NCBI GenBank assembly: GCA_022496185.1
Contig: WTXG01000167.1
Span: forward strand, 18,869 to 82,868
Direction: 5' to 3'
Source of the DNA: Multifurca ochricompacta
Taxonomy: Eukaryota > Basidiomycota > Agaricomycetes > Russulales > Russulaceae
Length of the DNA: 64,000 bases
Under the pieces are notes generated by a model, which worked only from the letters and a program-made list of their open reading frames with translations, did no database searches and was not told the origin of the DNA. Both the position numbers and the translations under genes were made by a program. Position 1 is the first letter of the stretch. The number at the start of each line of letters is the position of its first letter. Below, one piece after another: positions 10,462 through 21,746 of this stretch.

Positions 10462-11770
10462 TCAACTGTCCGATACGACAGCCTTTCGCCCGCCCCGCCG
10501 ATACGAACGACAAGACATAAGCCCCCGTACACATACTCCAAATTCATCTCGTTCCCATACGTTGGATACACTCTCTCTTTTTGGTTGAATTTCGTCACCG
10601 GCGAGACCCAGTGCGATCTTTGTGCCACACGACAATTCCACCCATATTACAGATTTCCCTTGTAACGTCCGTGTCTTCCGCACACTCATCGAACTCGACC
10701 ACCCAGTCAATGATCGAAGCCTTAATGGAGTCGCTCTGCGGCGAGCTCCATTCATAATACAGGTACAACTTTGGCTCGAACCCAAGGGATTTGAAGGTCT
10801 CGTAGATGACTACATCGCTCCCCTTCAGTAGGTGATAGACATAGTCGATGAGACGGTCATTCGAAACCGGGTAAACGTGTCGCAACCCGAATTCGAGCGT
10901 TCCGCCATATTTCAGGAATTCCGGATCCTCTAGAAAACCTTCAAGAGTAGCCCGGAATACGTGCTTTTTCACTGCAACTGGTAGGTAAGAGCTGCTATCC
11001 GAACTCGAGTCCTTCTCAGAAGTAGGTTTGCCGTCATCGAAAAAGAGGTTGTACGTCAACGTCACTCGGTGGCACGATATCACGGGCGCGACCTCATGCT
11101 CAACGTCACTGAAGAAAGCGATGTAACTGATAGACATAGACGGGGTGCGTAAGCCCGAAATTTCCGAGGCCGAGTTGAATGTCCATTCTTGACCATGATG
11201 CCGGAGGTGAAGAGTGCCATCTTCATGTGCGGTTGGGAAGACGAGTGATCCAAACATATTTTTTCCCCGTGGTGTATCGACATGGGATTTGAAGAACGAT
11301 CCCTTGTCTGGATAGTGGCTTGGCTCAGTGATCTGCTACCCCAGATAAAGTACCATAAACGTTGAGCTTGTATAGCCCAACTTTGATATCACACTTTGAG
11401 TATTTTCCTTCGAGAAGGTAGTCACGCATGACCTTGACTAGTTCGATGCGTTCAGGCACTAGCTGGGCGGAGAAATATTCTGGGTCCATGGTGCGAGCCT
11501 TTCGGTAATTCTCATCCATAACGTCTTCCTAATTCCTACCAAAAGCTTGTGAGAGTTGCTCTAACTCATAGAAAGTAGCATTTGCGAGATCAATATGACT
11601 AGGAAAGTTATGTTAGCGGAACTGCGGTTGAAGTCCAACGTTTGTGTGAGCATCATCGTTTTTGAAATTGTAGAAGAGAGAGAACGAGGAAGGTGGAAGT
11701 TGAAATGTGCCGCTTATAAATGGGGGCTTGTCGATGATCGATTCCCCTAGCAGAGCTAACTATTGTTCGA
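10462..11770 (-). pseudogene. 2OG-Fe(II) oxygenase paralogue, decayed
   Basis: Same three-exon layout and strand as the copy at 8397-10056, with matching segments DKPPFISGTFQLPP, LYKLNVYG, SHVDTPRGKN and VAPVISCHRVTLTYNLFF. Lesions are a TAG stop before LALLGESIIDKPP (near 11760), another TAG between AFGRN and EDVMDENY (near 11530), and a deletion plus frameshift near 10640 after GGIVVWHKDR. The last in-frame piece (LCLVVRIGGAGERLSYRTVE) ends at 10462 without the acidic tail. HVD and the Arg of the core remain, so it is a duplicate that has lost function rather than a truncated fragment. Confidence 0.8.
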
Positions 11771-12476
11771 TAAGAGAATAATGTGTGGGATCCTCTCCAG
11801 TATTAGAGGCGAAAGAGGCGGTGATGAAGGAAACACAGTCAGTTACAGTGGATTTTGTAATTATCAAGGGGCCTCGGCGTGGTTCTCACTGGAGTCACTG
11901 GCGGAAACACAAAAAAGGTAAAAATCCCAGTGAGTGGGGATTTGGTGCGAAGCGCGTGTGGTGATTACCGAAATTGGAAGTATGGAATGTAATATCAATC
12001 TATTTGATCTGATCTATAAAACATCATTGCGCCTCTTTCGAACCCACAGGTGATAGTCTTGGACAGGGCGACAGGGCCAATGCACTGAGTTGAGAAAATG
12101 TAGAGAATAGATGGGCAGCCGGCCCAGAGCATAGGCAGTCCAATGTAGCTGATAAGATAAAACCTGAAACTCGCACCATGCATTTAAACGCTTTGTAGTA
12201 TAGTAAAGAGTGTCTAAAACTGAGATCAAATAATCAGAAATGTTCTGGTCCAGGGCTCGTACGAAGAGAAGAAAATGAGTTAACCAGGAGTGGAGGCGGC
12301 CGAAGGTTTCGTGCCCAACGCTCGCATCTTCCTTACAGTGTCATCTACACAATCGGGACCTGGACATAAACCTCTAACGGGTACTACTAGCACTGGCATG
12401 ACATTAAAACTTCGAGCCATAAACAAGTTAGGGGCCGACATCTTCCGAGCGCCCCTGGGGCAATAAAGTCACCCAG
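11771..12476. other. Intergenic stretch without a supported gene
   Basis: No domain-bearing frame and no recognised repeat apart from the LINE tail at its right edge. Confidence 0.45.
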
Positions 12477-12492
12477 CTCGTTTTCTGGATTT
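12477..12492. repeat. Target-site duplication, left, of the 108-bp LINE tail
   Basis: CTCGTTTTCTGGATTT, repeated exactly at 12601-12616. Confidence 0.8.
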
Positions 12493-12600
12493 TCTTTTTT
12501 TTTTTTTTTTTTTTTGAAATCGAGTTTCATTCGCGCTTTCAGGATGGCACCAAATCGCGCGGCTACATCTACTTGACAATGTAGCTACTGTAGTATAGAA
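12493..12600 (-). mobile_element. Severely 5'-truncated LINE copy (108 bp)
   Basis: A T-run is followed by GAAATCGAGTTTCATTCGCG, then GCGCGGCTACATCTACTTGACAATGTAGC. This is the same 3' end as the full LINE at 24289. A perfect 16-bp target duplication flanks it. Only the last about 85 bases of the element plus the tail were inserted. Confidence 0.85.
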
Positions 12601-12616
12601 CTCGTTTTCTGGATTT
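12601..12616. repeat. Target-site duplication, right, of the 108-bp LINE tail
   Basis: Second copy of the 16-bp repeat at 12477-12492. Confidence 0.8.
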
Positions 12617-13426
12617 CTGGACCCATCTTGCCAAAATATCGCTTACTTTCATAGTCCGACTGATCGTTTCCTCGCGTCCAGTTGCCGAGCCCATGTACGT
12701 ATTGTAGGAATAGCGTGAGCTCTGAGCCCGAAACCATCCACTCCGGCCCGCATTACCTCCTCACGCCTTCAATCCACTCTCTCTCGAATGTCACCACTTC
12801 TGGCTGGACCAGTTCGCTTTCTTCATTATAATTTCTGCTAATAAAACATTCTGACGTTAATTCGACCTTAGTTTCTGACTGTCTCTGATACGATATAAAT
12901 GCGATCGATACATAGCACGAAACATTATCTTTAGACTGCTTGCGTTCCGGGCCGCCTTCCCGTTCATTCCTTTTCATCCTAATTGCCTCCTTCATCTCGC
13001 CTCTCAGGCTTTAACCTCTTTCTTCACAAATTCTACTTCATCACCGCCCTTCTCTTAGGTCTCTCTACAGGTATTTAAAGGTACATACTTGCTTGTAGTA
13101 GGATCACCTAGCAGAAGCGCAATCTACGGTCATTCTCTCTCTCTCTTTCTCCTTTTGAGTGCTAAAGCAACCATCACGACGACGACAAGCCCAAGGTCAG
13201 CGGACCCAGCAGCAGCAAAGCCAGCAAGCCAGAAAAAGCCAGCAAACAGCCAAAGCCAGCAAGCCTTCGACGTATTCGACATATCGACGCATTTCGGCAT
13301 ATCAAGCATTTCGGCGCATCAGCACTTTCGACGACTTCAGCATCTTCTTCTCTTTCCCTCTTCTCGCGGAACCTTTCTCCGCAACGAACTCATACGGTCT
13401 CGCGATCGTACAGTATGGCGCCAGCT
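12617..13426. repeat. Non-genic block related to R1 and to the 1512-2085 block
   Basis: At 12690-13260 it parallels 1512-1960, including a TATA-like TATTTAAAGG and the pyrimidine-rich leader. At 13265-13410 it parallels the left end of R1 copy A (TTCGAC..CATTTCGGC repeats, CTCTTTCCCTCTTC, CGATCGTACAG). The joint at about 13427 cuts directly into the terpene synthase fragment. No gene is supported. Confidence 0.45.
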
Positions 13427-14130
13427 CTTCGTCCACCGGCTCACCAAACTTGGGAATCTCGTTCTCGTATATGTCCCTAAACCTTGCTCCGAGCTCTTTT
13501 TGATATTCGTGAACCCATTTTATGGCCCCTTGTATGTCGGTTTTACTTTGGTGCATCACAATGGTTACTATATTGTGGCTGTCATCACCGCGCGCCTGCT
13601 CTATGTTGTACGAAACGACGTCCTAAGTCAATCGCAAAATCTTCAGCCTTGGCGCCGAGTGGAAGCAAGCGCAACTAACATTGGCCATCCAGATCATGTC
13701 ACTAGTCAAAATAGCTGCCCAACCACCAATGGTATCTCTTCTTACGTCAATTTACCCCTGGGTGCTTCGAATATGCTTGTGGGTTCGGTCTTCTGCCTGC
13801 TGTACACAAGACTGCGTGTAAGCGCCAAAGGTCTCTACAAACCATTTCTGTGACCCTGGACCAGCTGTCTTGATTTCCAGCTCCCAGAACCTATAAGAAC
13901 AACTTCAACACATGCCTATGCTTTCTTTAAGGCCCCTTACTGTCTGGCGACCTCGCCGCCGATTTATTCATCTTTGGGGCGCGTGGGACGCGAGGTGTGC
14001 GGGTTGCGGATGGCGTCCATGATGATATTGGCCATTACCTGAGCTTCATTTTCATGCGCTACATCTGAACACTCGTCGAATAAGAAGACCAAGTTCATAA
14101 AGTCGCAACAAGTGCGCAAGCGTTCTTCGG
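13427..14130 (-). pseudogene. Sesquiterpene synthase fragment
   Basis: On the minus strand, pieces match the intact synthase at 20493: RTCCDFMNLVFLFDECSD (Asp-rich motif), [30 protein letters not shown] and VVSYNIEQARGDD with the NSE motif, then [20 protein letters not shown] and YENEIPKF. The N-terminal exon is missing. A TAA at 13974-13976 replaces the Trp of the DEW(I) segment. The part between the RRDTIG and DMIWMAN segments is shortened. After VDEEL (about 13427) the sequence turns into unrelated repeat DNA, so the C-terminus is lost. Introns are still visible, so it arose by DNA duplication and not by retrocopying. Confidence 0.85.
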
Positions 14131-14581
14131 ATCAAGAATGATCATATTTGTATTGCCTCGAAGGAGTTTTAGCTATCTATTTAGGTAGCTGATAAATCTG
14201 GTGCGTCCGCGGGGCCTGCAAGCGTAAAGTTATCGAGAGGATTCTCGGATGCGATGTATGCGAAGAATAACAACATGCGTGCCACCCACACGAGTCATTA
14301 ATCCTATTGTCGACTTGATTACCGACGCCCATTTTAGAGGAATGAATGTGCATTGCATATTGTCCCTGAGCAGGCAGTATTGTCCTGGACCCCGTGCAGT
14401 GGCACTGGTGCACTCAACGACTTGTGTCAACACCAAGTTGTTGATCGAAAGAAAGAGCTTTGTTGAGGGGTCCAGGCATCGTTGAGACGGGCCGGTAGAG
14501 ACCGGGTTGATTGGAAACCGAAACCACTGCACGCACAACACTTTCCTATTCTCTCTGTTTCGTCACGTTCGCTTCAGTTCT
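14131..14581. other. Non-genic flank of Copia-1
   Basis: No gene is supported. The right end (GGCCGGTAGAGACCGG near 14488, CGCTTCAGTTCTGATTG at the joint) resembles the LTR-like remnant near 2670-2830. Copia-1 therefore probably inserted into an older LTR remnant. Confidence 0.4.
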
Positions 14582-14586
14582 GATTG
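14582..14586. repeat. Target-site duplication, left, of Copia-1
   Basis: GATTG, repeated at 19842-19846. Confidence 0.85.
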
Positions 14587-14990
14587 TAAAGAACGCAGCC
14601 TGAGGTTAGATAATCCAAACTACCTAGAATGGTAGTTATAATTCAGTTGTGATGGTCAGAACTGTATATTAATTAGTCTTTACCTAGAATGGTAGTTATA
14701 ACTAGTGCGCGTTAGCTACATAGGTAAAGATAAGATAACAGAATACTCACTTCAGTTGTGATGGTCAGAACTGAAGTGAACCGTACAGTGAGAGTGTCCT
14801 TAAATACTGTAAATGAGTGTGCTTATAGTAACCAAGACAATAAAGGATTGTGTCTAATCAAGTAAGGTATCAAAGTATTCACAGGAAGGTGAAACACAGT
14901 CCGCGTGCTACTGCACAACACACAACTCGCTTGTTAGTACCACACACTTAGCGATTGATCCGACCTGGCCATATTGATCCATTTCCGACA
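14587..14990 (-). repeat. Copia-1 3' LTR
   Basis: 404 bp, reading TGTCGG...CTTTA on the minus strand. It holds a TATA-like TATTTAAGGACA and two repeated modules: TACCTAGAATGGTAGTTATA twice and a TTCAGTTGTGATGGTCAGAACTG hairpin twice. Confidence 0.95.
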
Positions 14991-15017
14991 TCCCCCCGTG
15001 ATTGAGACAATCCTGGA

Positions 15018-18000
15018 TTAGATAAGTCCTAGTCCAGTGACGAAGTCTTGGAGTTGCGTATGCGCGTGTGGTTTTGTGAATCCATCAGCTAGCATTTCTC
15101 CAGTGGGTGTCCTGATTAGATCGATGTGTCCCTGTTCGACGTATTCGCGAATGGCGTGGAATTTGATAGCAATGTGTTTGGATCTTCGCCCGGTCACAGG
15201 GTTGAGAGCCAAGTCGACTGCCCCTTTGTTATCGCCATGTAAGGGAATCGGATCTGTAACATCGTAGCCGAGTTCCGAGAGGAAACTCTGGTACCAAGTG
15301 GCTTGATTTGCCGCTTCGGCAAGTGCCATGTACTCTGTGTGAGTGGTGCTTTGGGCGACAGTCTTCTGCTTACGCGAGGTCCAAGAGATGGATGAGTCAG
15401 CAAGTAAAAAGACGTAGCCCGAGGTGGAATGATGATCGTCGGCATGGTCCCCAAGACTGGAGTCCGAGTAGCCGACAAGTCCCTCTCCGCGCGCTCCATC
15501 GTAGCGAAGCCTAAGGTTGGCTGTGCTCCTTAGATAAGCCAGCACATATTTGGCAAGTCGCAGGTGTTGCGGCGAAGGATTTGCTGCATACTGCGCAAGA
15601 CGCGCTACAGCGAAAGATATGTCAGGGCGAGTCCCAATTTGCACGTACAGAAGGCTCCCAATAATTTGTTGGTAATATGTGATTTCTGTTTGAGTAGCCT
15701 GTTCAGTGTGCTTTACCAGATGGACATCTGCCCAGCAGGGAGTGGTGTGCGCGCGGGGTTCGCATCCGCCATCCCAAAGCGTGCAACGATCTCTCCAATG
15801 TACCGTGATTGATCAATTTCCAGACGCTTGATAGATCTGTCGCGTGTGATCTGGACTCCAAGATATGAGTCGATCTCACCTAGATCTGTCATTTCATAGC
15901 GCTTAGATAAGATTCCCTTGATCCGGTTAACTTCCTTGAGAGTATCGCCTAAGATAGTGATGTCGTCGACATAGAGGATTATGATTGCTGTACCCTCCCC
16001 GTCTTGGCGACGACGCACGTATACCCCGGCATCAGAAAATGTGCGCGTGAAGCCGAGCTCCAATAGAACTCCATGGAATTGCAAGTTCCATGCGCGTGAG
16101 GCTTGTTTGAGTCCGTAAATTGCCTTTTTCAGTAGGCATACCTTATTCGGCTGGCCCGATGTGATGAAACCCTCCGGTTGCTCCATATAGATTTCCTCAT
16201 CCAGTAGTCCGTTCAGGAACGCCGACTTGACGTCCATTTGATGGATCTCCCAATCCTCTAGCGCGGCCAACGCTAGCAGTAGTCTCAAAGACTCGAACCG
16301 GGCTACTGGAGAAAATGTTTCATCATAATCAATACCTTGAATTTGCGTGAATCCCTTAGCAACTAAGCGTGCGCGAAAGCGTCCATCGGCTTTGCGCTTG
16401 AAAACCCACTTGGACTTCACAGCCTTCCGATCGGCCGGTAAGTCCACCAGTGTCCAAGTTCCATTCTTGGCTAGTGCGTCCATTTCATATTGGCACGCGT
16501 CCTGCCAGTCGCTAGCATAGTCTGACTTCATCGCCTCCCGATATGTGAGCGGATCACTATAAGCAGCCGCCGCAAGCAGAGCACGTTGCCCGAGTCGCCC
16601 ATCCTCACCTAACTCGGCATTATCATCGCCAAAGTAGCGTGGATTCCTGCGAGGATTCTCTCGCAGTCTCCGAGGGGGCACGTCCTCCAAAGTGGGGACA
16701 ACGGTCCGCTGAGTCCGGAGAAACCGGTTGTGCGGCGCGCGGGGCGGGGGCTCTTGCATTGCGGGGCGTGAAGGCGGGGTAGCCCAGACTGTATTACCAG
16801 AACTTGGGGTTTGTGTGGCAACAGGGGATGGCGTCCTTGGCGGATCGACCTCCCCTTGAGTTTGCGTAGGGACAGCCATAGGGAATGTAACGGCCAGTGG
16901 CCCCTCCAGGGCCTTAGGTTGATCAGAACGAATGGACGGCTCACCATTGTCCTGAAAAGGAAAGGAGCGTTCGTCGAATGTCACGTCGCGCGACAGGACG
17001 ACTGCTCGGGTACTCTTGTTCCATAGCCGGTAACCCTTAGAACCCGGCTCATACCCAACAAGCGTCATCTCGATTGATCTCGGATCGAGCTTTCTTCGCT
17101 TGTTCTCAGGCACATGAACATATGCCTTGCATCCGAAGACGCGGAAATAAGAGACGTCTGGAGTGTGACCAGCACTCCAGAGCTCGTGAGGCGTGCGCCA
17201 ACCTATAGTTCGGGTGGGAGTTCTGTTGTAAGTATGAACTGCAGTGTCCACTGCCAACTCCCAGAAGCCAAGGGACAGGCCAGCGCTATGTAACATAGAG
17301 CGCGCCTTGTCCATGATGGTCCTGTTCCATCTCTCGGCTATGCCGTTTTGTTGCGGCGATCCCGGCATCGTCAACTTATGCTCGATCCCCCGTTCGTCCA
17401 GTACAGCTCTAAGCGCGCCTGACATGTACTCCCCCCGCGATCTGAGTGCAAGGCTAGCATTTTTTCCGATGATTGAGTCTCAGCCCAAGCTAGGAATTTC
17501 CGAAATGCTGTTGCACACTGATCTTTGGATCTGAGGAAGTAGACCACACCATGTCTAGAGTAGTCGTCGATAAATGTTGCAATGTAGAGCGCGCCTTGAA
17601 TAGACTGAACCTGCATCGGGCCGGCCAGATCGCTGTGAACAATCTGTAGCCGCCGGTCCGATCGCTTGTGAGAGGACTTGAAAGGGAGTCGCGTGTGTTT
17701 CCCGAGCTCGCACCCGGGGCATGGCGACTGATGTTGATCGATCGGAGCATCCAATGATATCCCCTTGACGGATTCATGATACCGCTTGAGGGCGTTGTAC
17801 GACATATGCCCCATGCGGCGATGCCAGATGTCGATAGGTTGCGACGTTTGAGCGTGCGCATTGAGTCCAGCCATGGAGGCATCCAGCCAGTATAGGTTGT
17901 CCTCCAGGTAACCCTGCGCTACCGTCCGGTCTCGGACTGAGATCGTGAAAATCTTATCTGTAAAAGAGATCTGAGCCCCCTTCTGAGCAAGTGCACGCGT

Positions 18001-19073
18001 AGAAATGAAGCGCGTTGTAACGTCTGGTATGTGCAGCACGTTGCTTAGGGTGATCTCAGAACCTCTACTACCTGCAGTGGTCTTGAATACCACAGTCCCA
18101 ACCCCAATTTGTCGCACATTCGAGTTATCTCCCAGGCGTACAATGCCAGCCGCCGGAGTATACTGAATGAAGTCAGACCGATTTGGGGTGATATGATGCG
18201 TTGCGCCGGAGTCCATCATCCAACGTGATCGCACAGCCGAGTACAAGGAAACGCGGAGATCATCATTGTCATCGCCTATCTCTACGATAGACGCTGTCTG
18301 AACTGCTAAGTGCGCGTTAACGGCCTTGTTACTGGCCTGCGCGGTCTCCGATCCCTTCTTCTCCTCCAGATCCTTTTTCTTCTTCCAGCACTCTACAGCC
18401 TTGTGCCCTTTCTTCTGACAGTAGAAACATTTGGTATTCTTCTTGTCATGTTTTTGTTTGATGGGCGCGGCTTTGTTGAGTGAGGCGGAACCACCGGATC
18501 GACGACCTTCCTCATTCAGAATCCGCTCTTGGATAGTCTGAGGGGTAAGATCCTTTGGCGATCCGGATGCTAAAATGGTGGATGCGACGGCGGAGTACGA
18601 TTCGGGTAGTGCCTTGATCAGGATGAAACTGAACTGGAGATCTGAAATCTCCATCTCGTTGTTCTTGAGTGTGACGCGGGCATCATTGAGTTTCTGCAAT
18701 TGCGGGAGCATGGGGGAGGACTCGTCCAGCGCGGTGCCGGTGAGGGCAGACCAAGTATTGAATGCGGACATAGACCGACTCCCCCATAGACGCGTTTGAG
18801 CTCGTCCCATTTAGCTTTACATGTGACAAACTTAGTGTCGTCTGCCACGGCTGTCCAGACATCCTTCTGAGCATAGAGCTCGAGGATTGCTAAGAGAACC
18901 CCTTCAGTAGCCTCCCAGTCAGCAGGAGGGCTAGCAGGCTTGTCTTCAAGCAGGTGGTTCCGGACGCCATTCAAACGGAACAGAGCCATCATACGCGCTG
19001 ACCAGACTGGCCAGTTCGATCCATCTAGGATCTCGATTGCAGCAGAGGGTGGGAAAGTGAACGCAGGTGCCAT
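15018..19073 (-). pseudogene. Copia-1 gag-pol, broken by three one-base losses
   Basis: Start ATG at 19073 (MAPAFTFPPSAAIEILDGSN). Gag runs through a zinc knuckle CFYCQKKGHKAVEC near 18420. Protease shows MDSGATHHITP near 18215. Integrase shows HRRMGH..C..C and LHSDRGG, then SPQQNGIAERWNRTIMDKA near 17300. Reverse transcriptase shows KSKWVFKRKADG, MDVKSAFLNG and LYVDDITILG near 15960. RNase H shows DSSLGDH..STSGYVF and TEYMALAEAANQA, ending GLGLI at 15018. The frame shifts near 18775, in a G-run at 17431-17437 and in a G-run near 15731; each fits loss of a single base and no other stop is needed. Either the copy is newly dead or the consensus under-calls G-runs. Confidence 0.9.
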
Positions 19074-19420
19074 GGTGCGTGTAAGCGACGATTTCCAATC
19101 TGGGTAGAGGAGCTGTCAGACCCAGATCGTGAAGACCGATCAAGTCCCGATGTATCCAACTGTACGCTCTGAACCGCAAATGGTCCAGTCCCGATTAGGG
19201 ATTGCTCACACGTGCTTCAGCGTCGCCACGCTCCATCGCACGGCTCGCGCGAAGCCCGGTGAGGGGCCCAGTCTACACCGATCCACTGGTTCCAGGGACC
19301 AGGGAATAGGACTACAAAAGAACAGAGGCTTGCCTTATCGGGAGATGCAAAAATGCGTGAATTACTGTGTAAGGAAGCTTGTGTATGAAATTCGATCTTC
19401 TTCTGGATTAATTCAGTTAC

Positions 19421-19437
19421 GGCCAGGGCCCATAACC
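19421..19437 (-). other. Copia-1 primer-binding site
   Basis: GGCCAGGGCCCATAACC (plus strand) touches the inner end of the 5' LTR. It has the sense of an initiator-tRNA-Met anticodon arm (GGGCCCAUAACC, with CAU), so the minus-strand element RNA is complementary to it. This is the half-tRNA priming mode known from Drosophila copia. The same 17 bases sit at 45245-45261 in Copia-2. Confidence 0.8.
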
Positions 19438-19841
19438 TAAAGAACGCAGCCTGAGGTTAGATAATCCAAACTACCTAGAATGGTAGTTATAATTCAGTTG
19501 TGATGGTCAGAACTGTATATTAATTAGTCTTTACCTAGAATGGTAGTTATAACTAGTGCGCGTTAGCTACATAGGTAAAGATAAGATAACAGAATACTCA
19601 CTTCAGTTGTGATGGTCAGAACTGAAGTGAACCGTACAGTGAGAGTGTCCTTAAATACTGTAAATGAGTGTGCTTATAGTAACCAAGACAATAAAGGATT
19701 GTGTCTAATCAAGTAAGGTATCAAAGTATTCACAGGAAGGTGAAACACAGTCCGCGTGCTACTGCACAACACACAACTCGCTTGTTAGTACCACACACTT
19801 AGCGATTGATCCGACCTGGCCATATTGATCCATTTCCGACA
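19438..19841 (-). repeat. Copia-1 5' LTR
   Basis: 404 bp, no difference from 14587-14990 seen by eye. Confidence 0.95.
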
Positions 19842-19846
19842 GATTG
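19842..19846. repeat. Target-site duplication, right, of Copia-1
   Basis: GATTG, matching 14582-14586. Confidence 0.85.
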
Positions 19847-20492
19847 ACCACTTGATCTGAACATATCCGCTACCTGGTAGCTAAGTCCCTCTACAGCCGG
19901 TGCCGGTTGTGTTGTGTTGTGTTTGTGTTTGTCATGCAGTCATGCAGGTGATGCCCATAGTTCAGGCACTCATTTTTGGCCGAGCGCTGTTCTTTCATTA
20001 CATTACCTCAAGTTTTGCACATGGCTAGACATGCACCTTTTCTATGTCTACTGGAAATTTAACCGCTACCTTACCTGAATAAGCAATACAGCTGCGCTCA
20101 GCTCAAGGTAAGCTAAGCCACATCACAGAGGGGTCCATTTATAGCAGTGCGACAAGCGGTTATACATGAGCACGAGCGCTTCGATCCTTTAATGGCCTTT
20201 CTGAAACTTTCTGAAACAGAGAATTCCATCGTGTTATCCAACCGCATGTGCCATTGCAGGCATGGTCTGTGATTGACTGAGAATCAGAATATTCCTGGCT
20301 AGGCACTGAGCACTATCTCCTTCGAACACATATCGAGAAAACCCGGCGTCGTAAAATCTCCCGGCTTCGAAATCAGTTCTGCATGGCACTTGATTCACGA
20401 AATTAAAAAGCCCAATACCAACCTTCTCACATCAGGGTCTCAGCCCAGTTCTTCGTACTTCAATTGCCGCCATTTTGATAGAAAAACCCACC
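19847..20492. other. Intergenic, upstream of the sesquiterpene synthase
   Basis: No gene is supported; presumed promoter of the synthase. No clear TATA box close to the start was found. Confidence 0.45.
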
Positions 20493-21746
20493 ATGCCCAC
20501 CAGGTACCATATTCCAAACACATTGGAGACTTGGAAATGGCCTCGTCAACTCAACCCGCACTACATCGACGTCAAGGAAGCTTCCTCAGCCTGGTTGAGA
20601 GGCTTCCAGGCCTTCAGTCCGAAAGCACAGGACGCGTATGATCGTTGCGACTTCAGTATGACCCATCACATCCTTTTAAGAGCGAGCTGAACTCTTGCTA
20701 GGCCTTCTCGCATCCCTTGCATATCCCTATCATAATAAAGGTATGCTTCTATTCAGACCGGAAGGTAAACTAAACTCACCGTTCGTGTGAAGAACGCTTG
20801 CGAACTGGTTGCGACTTGATGAACGTCTTCTTCGTGTTCGACGAGTATTCAGATGTCGCGAATGGGGATCAAGTTCAGGAAATGGCCAATATCGTTATGG
20901 ATGCCCTCCGCAACCCACATACCCCTCGCCCTAAAGACGAATGGATAGGTGGCGAGGTCACCAGGCAGTAAGGCATTCTACAGAGAGAGAGAGGACACGT
21001 GCTGAAGGCATTGCCTAGATTTTGGGAGCTAGCGATCAAGACAGCTAGTCCTCCTTCACAGAAACGGTTCATAGAGACATATGGCGCTTACACACAGTCT
21101 GTTGTACAGCAGGCAGTAGATCGAATCAACAAGCATATTCCAACCATCCAGGAGTACCTCCAAGTGAGGCGAAATAACATTGGCACCACGCCATCTTTCG
21201 CAATGATCGAATTAGAAATGAACCTCCCCGATGATGTCGTTCACCATCCTGCCATCGAAGAATTATCTGTTTTGGCCACTGACATAATTATTCTGGGAAA
21301 TGTAGGTTACACCTGCTTACAATATGAATGTGTTGCCAAGGCTGACGCCCTCGTGGTTGACTTAGGACATAGTTTCATACAACGTAGAGCAGGCTCGTGG
21401 TGACGGCGATTACAACATAGTAACCATCGTGATGCATGAGAACAAGGTTGACATTCACGGAGCCATGGATTGGCTTTATGAACACCACAAAGTGTTGGAA
21501 GGGAAGTTCATGGATATATACGAGAACAAGATTCCGAGGTTCAGTGAGTTGGTGGACGAACAGCTGGGACAGTATGTGGATGGGCTGGGAAATTGGGTGC
21601 GAGCGAATGATCAATGGGCCTTCGAAAGCGAGCGATACTTTGGAAAGAAAGGACGAGAAATCCAGAGAACACGGTGGGTGACACTGTTGCCGAAGCAGGT
21701 ATTAGAGGAGATCGGTCCGCAAGTTGTGGATGACTCGAAGCTGTGA
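20493..21746 (+). CDS. Sesquiterpene synthase (class I terpene cyclase)
   Basis: Five exons (20493-20655, 20702-20740, 20793-20967, 21019-21301, 21366-21746) join in frame to 346 residues, the usual size of mushroom sesquiterpene synthases. The introns are 46, 52, 51 and 64 bp with GT-AG ends. The N-terminus (FHIP-like [20 protein letters not shown]) is typical. The Mg-binding Asp-rich motif is D84-E-Y-S-D88 (FFVFDEYSD) and the NSE triad is N220-D-I-V-S224-Y-N-V-E228. A conserved [10 protein letters not shown] with the C-terminal Arg-Tyr pair follows. The enzyme ionises farnesyl diphosphate and cyclises it in the cytosol; the product cannot be read from sequence. Neighbouring FAD oxidase, O-methyltransferase and Zn2Cys6 genes fit a terpenoid locus. 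A broken paralogue lies at 13427-14130. Confidence 0.93.

Larger units (their letters stand above)
14587..19841 (-). mobile_element. Copia-1, complete Ty1/copia LTR retrotransposon (5255 bp)
   Basis: Two 404-bp LTRs (14587-14990 and 19438-19841) that look identical, 5-bp target duplications (GATTG), a primer-binding site next to the 5' LTR and a purine tract next to the 3' LTR (complement of TCCCCCC at 14991) define a full element on the minus strand. Domain order is gag, protease, integrase, reverse transcriptase, RNase H, the Copia order. The identical LTRs point to a recent insertion. The coding frame has three one-base losses (see the gag-pol entry). Confidence 0.95.
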
